A DNA stretch of 17,453 bases from CAZMCH01 sp964564735 (GTDB lineage Bacteria; Poribacteria; DTPJ01): NCBI GenBank assembly GCA_964564735.1, contig CAZMCH010000087.1, positions 1 through 17,453 of the forward strand, read 5' to 3'. Within the stretch, counting starts at the first letter, position 1, and every line of letters starts with the position of its first letter. The notes under the pieces are model-generated. The model searched no databases, was not told where the DNA came from, and saw only the letters and a program-made list of their open reading frames with translations. A program made the position numbers and the translations under genes. Positions 1 through 5,527 of the stretch are shown piece by piece.

Positions 1-115
1 GACTGGATAACACGTATAGAAACTATGTAATAGTAACTCACTCAAAAAATCCAATATTTGCAAAAAAATGAGTAAAAGCTATTTGATAAAAATGATAAAT
101 CTCTCAAAGGGAAAT

Positions 116-208
116 ATGAAGCAACCGCTGAATTTTGATTCACTTAGTTATAATTATGCTTATACACTGATAAAAAAGGAATTCTTTGTCGATAGTATGC
201 CAAAATGA
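116..208 (+). CDS. Possible 30-aa ORF, unrecognised
   Basis: A short open frame begins at ATG 116, after an AAAGGG ribosome-binding-like sequence about 4 nt upstream, and ends at TGA 206-208. The same frame is open back to about position 20, with another ATG at 68 that would give 46 aa. The predicted peptide starts MKQPLNFDSL and ends FFVDSMPK. I recognise no family. Its G+C (about 30%) is somewhat above the sequence that follows it. It could be a small gene, a decayed gene end, or chance. Its stop overlaps the distal candidate enhancer site (197-210), which argues against strong selection on both. Confidence 0.2.
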   Translation: MKQPLNFDSLSYNYAYTLIKKEFFVDSMPK

Positions 209-210
209 CA
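197..210 (+). promoter_or_regulatory. Distal candidate activator site upstream of groESL
   Basis: The 13-bp core TGCCAAAATGACA (198-210) is an imperfect dyad of form TGYCA-N3-TGRCA. The 14-mer at 197-210 matches the reverse complement of the one at 292-305 at 12 of 14 bases. Its centre lies about 192 bp before the transcription start predicted from the sigma-54 promoter at 370-385. This position and dyad form fit a bacterial enhancer-binding protein site. The regulator is unknown. Confidence 0.45.
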
Positions 211-291
211 TTATATTGTAAAAAAGCTTGATTTTATGGTGTTTATTATATTTTATCTTAATTTATAAAAGCTGATTAATAAATTTAATAG

Positions 292-305
292 TGTCATAAT
301 GGCAT
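292..305 (-). promoter_or_regulatory. Proximal candidate activator site upstream of groESL
   Basis: The core TGTCATAATGGCA (292-304) is the inverted partner of the site at 198-210 and is itself an imperfect dyad. The two centres are 94 bp apart, close to nine helical turns. This one lies about 98 bp before the predicted start, the usual range for upstream activating sequences of sigma-54 promoters. It does not match the NifA (TGT-N10-ACA) or NtrC consensus that I know. Confidence 0.45.
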
Positions 306-369
306 TTATAATAATGTAAATACAAAAGTATGTAGCCACAAATGCTTGTAAAAAAAGGCTTTTTAATGT

Positions 370-385
370 TGGCATACATATTGCT
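370..385 (+). promoter_or_regulatory. Sigma-54 (-24/-12) promoter for groESL
   Basis: TGGCATACATATTGCT fits the sigma-54 consensus TGGCACR-N4-TTGCW at every specified base except one (T for C at position 6). The invariant GG (371-372) and GC (383-384) are at the required spacing. Transcription should start near 396, giving a leader of about 160 nt before groES. No CIRCE (HrcA) inverted repeat and no convincing sigma-32 or sigma-70 promoter was seen in positions 1-540. Confidence 0.65.
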
Positions 386-469
386 TATATATTATTAAGT
401 AGATTTTTGTCTATTAGACTATCTGTTTCTTTTAATTAATGGGTAGCGATTTTATCAATAAAAAGGCAT

Positions 470-491
470 GATTGTTATCTTCCAAACAATC
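470..491 (+). other. Hairpin in groES leader
   Basis: GATTGTT (470-476) pairs perfectly with AACAATC (485-491) around an 8-nt loop, inside the predicted leader and about 50 nt before the groES ribosome-binding site. No U-run follows, so it is not an intrinsic terminator. It might affect mRNA stability or be chance in AT-rich DNA. Confidence 0.3.
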
Positions 492-554
492 AGCGTTTAC
501 ATCAAATTTAATTTTTATATTTTAATCTAATTAGTATTAAGGAGGAATGACTAA

Positions 555-842
555 ATGGCTATAAAACCCTTGAACGACAGAATTCTGGTTAAGCCACTAG
601 AAGCGCAGGAAGAGAAGATCGGCGGAATTATAATACCAGATACCGCCAAAGAAAAACCATCAGAAGGTGAAATTGTTGCAGTCGGTCCTGGCAAAGTTGG
701 CGAAAATGGTGAAAGATTGTCAATGACAGTCAAAATAGGTGATAAAGTTCTTTATGGAAAATACTCAGGCACAGAAGTTAAATATGATGGCGTTGACTAT
801 TTGATTATGAGAGAAGACGACGTTCTAGCAATAATTGGATAA
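555..842 (+). CDS. groES: Co-chaperonin GroES
   Basis: This encodes the 10-kDa co-chaperonin that caps the GroEL cylinder during ATP-driven folding of cytosolic proteins. It is 95 aa, the normal family length. It begins MAIKPLNDRILVKPL, has the mobile-loop sequence KIGGIIIPDTAKEKP (about residues 21-35) that contacts GroEL, and the typical end DDVLAIIG. A strong AAGGAGG site lies 9 nt before ATG 555, which fixes the start. groEL follows after 18 nt, so the two form the standard groESL operon. Upstream lie a sigma-54 promoter and two inverted activator-like sites instead of the usual CIRCE or sigma-32 elements, suggesting activator-dependent expression. Identification is secure. Confidence 0.98.
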   Translation: MAIKPLNDRILVKPLEAQEEKIGGIIIPDTAKEKPSEGEIVAVGPGKVGENGERLSMTVKIGDKVLYGKYSGTEVKYDGVDYLIMREDDVLAIIG

Positions 843-860
843 TTAAGGAGGATGACATAA

Positions 861-2489
861 ATGGCAAAACAGATTTCTTTCGAAGACGAAGCACGGGCTT
901 CCATTAAAAAGGGAGTTGATATACTAGCAGAAGCGGTCAAGGTTACTTTAGGTCCGAAAGGACGAAATGTCGTTATTGACAAGAAATTCGGCGCACCCAC
1001 AATTACAAAAGACGGTGTTACAGTTGCAAAAGAGATCGAACTTCCCGATCCCTATGAAAATATGGGTGCTCAGATGGTTAAAGAAGTTGCTTCTAAGACT
1101 AGCGATGTTGCAGGTGATGGAACAACAACAGCGACAATTTTGACCCAAGCAATATATAGAGAAGGTCTTAGAAACGTTACCGCAGGTCGTAACCCGATGA
1201 GTCTAAAAAGAGGCATTGATAAAGCGGTTGATGTAATAACAAAAAAACTTGAAGAACTTAGTATGCCGACAAAAGGCAAAAAAGAAATAGCTCAAGTCGC
1301 TGCAATTGCTGCCAATAATGACAATACAATCGGTGATCTAATTGCTGATGCAATGGATAAGGTTGGTAAAGATGGTGTTATAACCGTTGAAGAAGCAAAA
1401 AGTATGGATACAACCCTTGAAGTCGTTGAAGGTATGCAATTTGACAGAGGTTATCTGTCTCCATACTTTGTAACTGATGCAGAGAGAATGGAATGTGTTC
1501 TCGAAGACGCTTATATTCTTATTCATGAGAAAAAGATCAGCGTTATGAAGGATATGATCCCATTGCTAGAAAAAGTAATGCAACAAGGAAGATCACTCCT
1601 GATCATCGCAGAAGATGTAGAAGGCGAAGCACTTGCAACATTAGTAGTCAATAAGATTCGTGGAACCATCCGTGTTGCAGCGGTTAAGGCTCCAGGATAT
1701 GGCGATAGAAGAAAAGCTATGCTTGAGGATATTGCCATTCTTACAAATGGTAGAATGATCTCTGAAGAACTTGGAATTAAGCTAGAAAGCATATCTCTTG
1801 CTGATCTTGGTCAGGCAAAGAGAATCGTTATTGATAAAGACAACACAACAATCGTTGAGGGTGCTGGAACAAAAGATAAGATACAGGGTCGCATTACACA
1901 GATCAGGAATCAGATTGCAGAGACAACATCCGACTATGACAGAGAGAAATTGCAGGAAAGACTTGCGAAACTATCAGGCGGAGTTGCTGTTATCAACGTT
2001 GGCGCCGCGACCGAAGTTGAAATGAAAGAAAAGAAAGCCAGAATCGAAGATGCTATGCACACTACCAGAGCTGCTGTTGAAGAGGGTATTCTTCCAGGTG
2101 GTGGAGTTGCATTGTTAAGAACATTGCCAGCCCTTGATGAGCTTAAACTTGAGGAAGGCGATGAGCAGATCGGTGTTGAGATTATAAAGCGCGCCATTGA
2201 AGAGCCATGTAGGCAGATTGCTGAAAATGCAGGTCTTGAGGGTTCAGTGGTTGTTGAGAGAGTAAAGAAAGAATCAACCAATGTCGGTTATGATGCCCTT
2301 GTTGGTGAGTATAAAGACCTCGTTGAAGCTGGTGTCGTTGATGCAAAAAAAGTTATCCGTCTTGCACTCCAGAACGCCGCAAGTATTGCAGGTTTGATGC
2401 TTACAACTGAGGCTTTAATTGCTGATATACCAGAAGAAGAAAAGACTCCACCTTATCCCGGTGGCGGACCCGGCGCAGGTATGTATTAA
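861..2489 (+). CDS. groEL: Chaperonin GroEL (60 kDa)
   Basis: The product is the ATP-dependent cytosolic chaperonin that forms the double heptameric folding chamber with GroES. It is 542 aa, full length. Visible signatures include VTLGPKGRNVVIDKKFGAP near residues 28-46, the nucleotide-binding GDGTTTATIL (D in GDGTTT is the catalytic region), the late ATP-binding stretch AAVEEGILPGGGVALL, and a Gly/Met-containing C-terminal tail (PGGGPGAGMY) instead of the longer GGM repeats of enterobacteria. An AAGGAGG site lies 9 nt before ATG 861. The gene is cotranscribed with groES and ends before a stem-loop at 2497-2523 and a strong terminator at 2584-2640. No sequence sign suggests a divergent second copy, though the sigma-54 promoter would suit a specialised paralogue. 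Whether another groEL exists cannot be seen here. Confidence 0.98.
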   Translation: MAKQISFEDEARASIKKGVDILAEAVKVTLGPKGRNVVIDKKFGAPTITKDGVTVAKEIELPDPYENMGAQMVKEVASKTSDVAGDGTTTATILTQAIYREGLRNVTAGRNPMSLKRGIDKAVDVITKKLEELSMPTKGKKEIAQVAAIAANNDNTIGDLIADAMDKVGKDGVITVEEAKSMDTTLEVVEGMQFDRGYLSPYFVTDAERMECVLEDAYILIHEKKISVMKDMIPLLEKVMQQGRSLLIIAEDVEGEALATLVVNKIRGTIRVAAVKAPGYGDRRKAMLEDIAILTNGRMISEELGIKLESISLADLGQAKRIVIDKDNTTIVEGAGTKDKIQGRITQIRNQIAETTSDYDREKLQERLAKLSGGVAVINVGAATEVEMKEKKARIEDAMHTTRAAVEEGILPGGGVALLRTLPALDELKLEEGDEQIGVEIIKRAIEEPCRQIAENAGLEGSVVVERVKKESTNVGYDALVGEYKDLVEAGVVDAKKVIRLALQNAASIAGLMLTTEALIADIPEEEKTPPYPGGGPGAGMY

Positions 2490-2496
2490 AAAGATC

Positions 2497-2523
2497 AAGG
2501 GCTTATAATATAAATAAGCCTTT
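2497..2523 (+). other. Stem-loop just after groEL
   Basis: AAGGGCTTA (2497-2505) pairs with TAAGCCTTT (2515-2523), nine pairs including one G-U, around a 9-nt AT loop, starting 8 nt after the groEL stop. The U-run is poor (only the stem's own TTT), so it may protect the mRNA 3' end or act as a weak first terminator before the stronger one at 2584-2640. Confidence 0.45.
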
Positions 2524-2583
2524 GTCTAGCAATTACAAAACGTAGAACGGATCACGTATTACTAATTGCGTTTTACGATATTT

Positions 2584-2640
2584 GGGTCATTTTAGTGAAC
2601 GGATTTTGATTTTTTCCGTCTGCTATTATGACCCTTTTTT
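2584..2640 (+). terminator. Rho-independent terminator of groESL
   Basis: An outer stem GGGTCAT (2584-2590) with ATGACCC (2628-2634) and an inner stem ACGGA (2599-2603) with TCCGT (2615-2619) are followed directly by six Ts (2635-2640). It isolates groESL from mscL, which has its own promoter just downstream. Confidence 0.8.
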
Positions 2641-2654
2641 ATCCCATTTTCCAT
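2592..2654 (-). CDS. Possible 20-aa basic peptide ORF antisense to the terminator
   Basis: On the minus strand a GGAGG (2664-2660) stands 5 nt before ATG 2654, opening 20 codons to a TAA at 2594-2592. The product would be short and very basic (it contains HNSRRKKSKSVH). It lies inside the inverted repeat of the groEL terminator, so its codons are constrained by that hairpin. No promoter or own terminator is convincing. The start signal is good, but chance is the likelier explanation. Confidence 0.15.
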   Translation of the reverse strand: MENGIKKGHNSRRKKSKSVH

Positions 2655-2674
2655 ATAGTCCTCCAGAATTTTCA

Positions 2675-2703
2675 TTGACATATAAGAAGTAAATGATTAG
2701 AAT
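2675..2703 (+). promoter_or_regulatory. Sigma-70 promoter of mscL
   Basis: A perfect -35 box TTGACA (2675-2680), a 17-nt spacer and TAGAAT (2698-2703, five of six matches to TATAAT) predict a start near 2710 and a leader of about 48 nt before mscL. It sits directly after the groESL terminator. Confidence 0.75.
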
Positions 2704-2757
2704 AGTGCAAGATATATTTTGTGTAATTTAGTTTTCTCAACTAAAGGAGGATAAGCT

Positions 2758-3174
2758 ATGGGCATGATCAAAGAATTTAAGGAATTTGCCGTAAAAGGTA
2801 ATGTTCTCGACATGGCAGTTGGTATTATAATTGGAACTGCTTTTGGTAAAATTGTGTCTTCTTTGGTGAATGATATTATAATGCCTCCAATTGGTGTATT
2901 ATTTGGAAAAGTTGATTTTGGTAGTCTGAAAGTTGTTTTAACAGAAGGCGAAGGCGGGGCATCAATTAATTATGGTATGTTTATCAATATTGTGATAGAT
3001 TTCTTGATTGTTGCCTTCATCATGTTTTTGGTTATTAAACAAATGAACAGGTTTAAGAAAAAAGAAGAGCCAAAGCCTGTGGAAGTTACAACAAAGCAAT
3101 GCCCGTTCTGTCTTTCCTCTATTCCATTGAAGGCAAAACGATGCGCAGTTTGCACATCTGAATTGCCAGAATAA
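2758..3174 (+). CDS. mscL: Large-conductance mechanosensitive channel MscL with C-terminal zinc-ribbon-like tail
   Basis: This is an inner-membrane homopentameric channel that opens under membrane tension to release solutes during osmotic downshock. It is 138 aa. The N-terminal amphipathic helix and TM1 are seen in MIKEFKEFAVKGNVLDMAVG and GIIIGTAFGKIVSSLVNDII (to about residue 41), followed by the conserved IMPPIG. A short periplasmic loop leads to TM2 (about residues 74-95), then a charged linker. Residues 115-132 hold C-x2-C-x10-C-x2-C, a zinc-ribbon or rubredoxin-like knuckle replacing the plain C-terminal helix of E. coli MscL. A strong AAAGGAGG lies 7 nt before ATG 2758. A second Met at residue 3 is a possible alternative start. 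The gene has its own promoter at 2675-2703. Confidence 0.96.
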   Translation: MGMIKEFKEFAVKGNVLDMAVGIIIGTAFGKIVSSLVNDIIMPPIGVLFGKVDFGSLKVVLTEGEGGASINYGMFINIVIDFLIVAFIMFLVIKQMNRFKKKEEPKPVEVTTKQCPFCLSSIPLKAKRCAVCTSELPE

Positions 3175-3188
3175 TTGACAATTTTAAA

Positions 3189-3224
3189 TAGGCATATTGA
3201 TACTTATATTTGTCAATATGCCTA
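3189..3224 (+). terminator. Perfect 12-bp stem-loop between mscL and the coiled-coil gene
   Basis: TAGGCATATTGA (3189-3200) pairs perfectly with TCAATATGCCTA (3213-3224) around a 12-nt loop. The following bases (ATAATCATTTT) are only a weak U-tract, so it may be a partial terminator or a processing site. A TTGACA at 3175-3180 with GATACT 18 nt downstream could instead be a promoter for the next gene, but that -10 would lie across the stem-loop junction. Confidence 0.5.
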
Positions 3225-3252
3225 ATAATCATTTTAAATGGAGATTTATGTT

Positions 3253-3507
3253 ATGCTAGATGATAGTATAGACCTTCTTCGCAAAAGAGTTCAGCAGGCG
3301 ATAGGACTAATTGAAAAACTCAAAGATGAGAATATTCGGCTTAAAGAGCATATAGCAAAATTAGAAGAGGAAATATTTAGCCTAAAAGAAGAGGCAAAAG
3401 TCTTAAAAAATGAACGTGAGCAAATAAGAGGTAAAATTGATGCAGCAACTTCCATGTTAGATACACTTGGTATAGAAGAAGAAAAATTAAATAAAAGCAA
3501 CGAATAA
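3253..3507 (+). CDS. Small ZapB-like coiled-coil protein
   Basis: The 84-residue product is almost entirely heptad coiled coil (LRKRVQQAIGLIEKLKDEN, then repeated Leu/Glu/Lys heptads to about residue 70). It resembles the small ZapB-type proteins that many bacteria encode beside the division protein ZapA. Cytosolic; a role in Z-ring organisation is inferred from this resemblance only. The frame extends up to ATG 3238, but that ATG has no ribosome-binding site. GGAGA (3240-3244) lies 8 nt before ATG 3253, which I take as the true start. No zapA gene follows. The M14 peptidase begins 25 nt downstream, so the two may share a transcript. Such simple coiled coils are easy to misassign. Confidence 0.75.
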   Translation: MLDDSIDLLRKRVQQAIGLIEKLKDENIRLKEHIAKLEEEIFSLKEEAKVLKNEREQIRGKIDAATSMLDTLGIEEEKLNKSNE

Positions 3508-3532
3508 AACAAAGTCTATCAGGAGATATTTT

Positions 3533-5173
3533 ATGAACAATAATATAAATTTACCTGAACTTTCATATCAAGCGTTTTTGACATATCAGGAAGTTACAGA
3601 TTTTGTCAAAAGCTTGGCATCGGTTTATCCTGATATGTGTCAGCTTGGTTCAATTGGAAAGTCAAGAGAAGGTCGGGAAATATATCTTTTAACTATAACG
3701 AATTTTACATCAGGCGATCCGAAAGATAAACCAGCATATTTGATACATGGCAATATACACGCTACTGAGCTTGCTGGAACACATACCTCACTATATACAG
3801 CCAAACAATTACTTATAGATGAAAGCGTTAGAGATCTATTGCAGGAAGTTGTATTTTATATCATACCAAGAATAAATCCTGATGGTGCGGAATATGTTGC
3901 TACCACTTCGGGACCAATAAGGAGCAGAACTGATAGATCGATATTGGAATCAAATACATTATATCCAAAAGATATGAATGGCGACGGCTTGATCTTAACA
4001 ATGAGACAAGAACACCCAAACGGAACGGCTATCAGCGATCCTGATGACCCTCGTTTGTTAATTCGCAGAAAAACTAATTCAAAGGGACCATTTTATCGCC
4101 TAATACCAGAGGGCGAAATACATAACTGGGATGGCAGTGATAATATATCTATTGATGGCAGGGGCTTTGATTGGAATAGAAACTGGTCTTATGATTGGCG
4201 ACCTGAACCAGAGCAATATGGCGCAGGTGATTTTCCATTTAGCGAAACAGAGATGCGATGTATGGCTGAATTTATCCATAGCAGTCCTAATTTGTTTGCT
4301 GTGCTTGGCTATCATACGGGTCCTTCGGCTGTTTTGCGACCACCGTCAACGGGTTCTGATTCCGATCTGGATGAATATGATGTTCGCATAATGGATGACC
4401 TAGCACAATTTGGCTCAGAGTCAACTGGATTTCCTGTTATACCAGTTGTCAAATATCATGGAGTTCGGAGTAGAGATATAAACCTTCGTGGGCATTTTCA
4501 TGATTTTGGCTATCATCATCTTGGCTTATATGTGTTTGAATTTGAACTTGGCGTTATTCAGAATAGCGCGGGCATTAGCACAGAAGAACAACTCGCAGTT
4601 AAAAATGATGATGAAGAAGCAGAACAGCTTAGAAAAGTTATGCAATGGTGGGATAATCAAACACAAAAAGAACCGTTATTTAAGAATTGGGAAGCTTTTG
4701 ATCATCCACAGTTCGGCAAAGTTGAAATAGGCGGATTTATAAGGCGACATGCCTATAATCCAGCATTATCCGATTTAGCAAAAATATCCGAAGGAACTTA
4801 TAAATTTACGATTAATCATGCGCTTAAGCATCCAAAAATCATTTTGGAAGATGTGAAAGCTGATAATGTTGGTGGAAATTTATTTCGCATACGTGTTAGG
4901 ATTGCTAATCGTGGTGAATTTCCTACGCATGTATCAAATAAAGGTAGAAGTTTGAGAAGGCTTAGACCTGTTCGTGTTGAATTATATACATCAGAAGGGA
5001 TTGAATTGCTTTCTAATCAGGGGCATTATAATCTTGGTCATCTTGGAGGAATTACGGATAGCCGATTGCTCGAATGGTTTGTTTCTGTCTCAGATACAAA
5101 TCTAGGTATTTGTCAGTTAAAAATTCTTGGGGGGACAGGTGGCAATATTTGTCAAACAATCAAACTAAAATAA
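3533..5173 (+). CDS. M14-family zinc carboxypeptidase
   Basis: This is a predicted metallocarboxypeptidase that removes C-terminal residues from peptides or acts on cell-wall peptides. It is 546 aa. Zinc ligands fit the M14 pattern: H76 and E79 in HGNIHATE (HxxE), and H261 in LGYHTGP. N215-R216 in DWNRNWSYDW matches the substrate-carboxylate-binding NR motif, and the Glu in YVFEFELG (335 or 337) is the likely catalytic base. Residues about 10-110 hold the usual start of the domain (SREGREIYLLTI, FYIIPRINPDGAEY). The region after about residue 395 is a separate beta-rich domain of unknown role. No signal peptide is evident, so it may be cytosolic. AGGAGAT lies a few nt before ATG 3533. The gene ends just before the hairpin at 5175-5205. 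Substrate unknown. Confidence 0.9.
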   Translation: MNNNINLPELSYQAFLTYQEVTDFVKSLASVYPDMCQLGSIGKSREGREIYLLTITNFTSGDPKDKPAYLIHGNIHATELAGTHTSLYTAKQLLIDESVRDLLQEVVFYIIPRINPDGAEYVATTSGPIRSRTDRSILESNTLYPKDMNGDGLILTMRQEHPNGTAISDPDDPRLLIRRKTNSKGPFYRLIPEGEIHNWDGSDNISIDGRGFDWNRNWSYDWRPEPEQYGAGDFPFSETEMRCMAEFIHSSPNLFAVLGYHTGPSAVLRPPSTGSDSDLDEYDVRIMDDLAQFGSESTGFPVIPVVKYHGVRSRDINLRGHFHDFGYHHLGLYVFEFELGVIQNSAGISTEEQLAVKNDDEEAEQLRKVMQWWDNQTQKEPLFKNWEAFDHPQFGKVEIGGFIRRHAYNPALSDLAKISEGTYKFTINHALKHPKIILEDVKADNVGGNLFRIRVRIANRGEFPTHVSNKGRSLRRLRPVRVELYTSEGIELLSNQGHYNLGHLGGITDSRLLEWFVSVSDTNLGICQLKILGGTGGNICQTIKLK

Positions 5174-5174
5174 A

Positions 5175-5205
5175 AAAGACAGTCAACCATGAATTGACTG
5201 TCTTT
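5175..5205. terminator. Bidirectional terminator between convergent genes
   Basis: AAAGACAGTCAA (5175-5186) pairs perfectly with TTGACTGTCTTT (5194-5205) around a 7-nt loop. On the plus strand it follows the M14 stop by 1 nt but has only a short U-run. Read on the minus strand it starts at the TGA of the 17-aa ORF and runs into TTTTTTA, a textbook intrinsic terminator. It therefore looks primarily built for the minus-strand transcript. Confidence 0.85.
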
Positions 5206-5258
5206 CATCTATAATAATCGGCTTTTTCGCCGTCAAAGCCGTAACTTAATTGTGTCAT
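5205..5258 (-). CDS. 17-aa small peptide gene, unrecognised
   Basis: On the minus strand AGGAG (5269-5265) stands 6 nt before ATG 5258. It opens 17 codons that read MTQLSYGFDGEKADYYR, with a TGA at 5207-5205 that merges directly into a 12-bp intrinsic terminator with a U-run. G+C is 37% in the ORF against about 17% in the 120 bases upstream of its ribosome-binding region, which supports coding selection. No family is recognised. The C-terminal half carries Glu-x3-Tyr followed by Tyr-Arg, faintly like the cross-link motif of PqqA-type peptides, but it is shorter and no maturase lies nearby. It is downstream of and on the same strand as the beta-helix gene (269 nt gap). It could be a leader, a modified-peptide precursor, or a small regulatory protein. 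Confidence 0.5.
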   Translation of the reverse strand: MTQLSYGFDGEKADYYR

Positions 5259-5416
5259 TAATTACTCCTGTTGAATGTTAGATTGTTTGAATATTTATAT
5301 AAATTGATTTGCTAATTTTCTATTCAACTATTTAAACAGAGATTCATTTAATAATATTCCATAAATAACAAAAATTTTTGGAAAATTTATTTTGTATTAA
5401 TTAAAGAAGACCCTTT

Positions 5417-5450
5417 ACTGTCATTTTGAGCAAAGCGAACAATTTTTTTT
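5417..5450 (+). repeat. Dispersed-repeat-like sequence (TCATTTTGAGCAAAGCGAA type)
   Basis: The segment contains TGTCATTTTGAGCAAAGCGA followed by ACAA and a T-run. From memory it closely resembles an intergenic repeat of the form TCATTCTGAGCGAAGCGAA found in many copies in several environmental bacterial genomes. Only one copy is in this window, so its repetitive nature here is inferred. Confidence 0.4.
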
Positions 5451-5454
5451 ATTT

Positions 5455-5495
5455 ACAAAGACACAAAGAGATTAATTTTACCTTGTGCCTTTGTG
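5455..5495. repeat. Inverted repeat of the CAAAGACACAAAG type
   Basis: ACAAAGACACAAAG (5455-5468) faces CCTTGTGCCTTTGT (5481-5494), 12 of 14 bases pairing around a 12-nt AT loop. A further single copy of the unit, ACCAAGACACAAAG, lies at 6974-6987. Both are in the intergenic DNA flanking the minus-strand beta-helix gene. It has the look of a short dispersed palindromic repeat. Confidence 0.5.
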
Positions 5496-5527
5496 ATAAA
5501 TATTAATTTTTGATAAAAAGCCTCAAT

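Noticed and set aside
190..310. NifA sites, by analogy with rhizobial groESL
   Set aside because: The dyads do not show TGT-N10-ACA, and no nitrogen-fixation gene is in the window.
1..540. CIRCE (HrcA) element or sigma-32 promoter expected before groESL
   Set aside because: No TTAGCACTC-N9-GAGTGCTAA or near match and no convincing heat-shock promoter is present.
3238..3252. Upstream ATG for the coiled-coil gene
   Set aside because: It has no ribosome-binding site, and the GGAGA just after it serves ATG 3253.
5172..5207. Selenocysteine insertion: TGA of the 17-aa ORF followed directly by a hairpin
   Set aside because: The hairpin continues into a U-run and reads as an intrinsic terminator; read-through would add only a short tail with no known motif.
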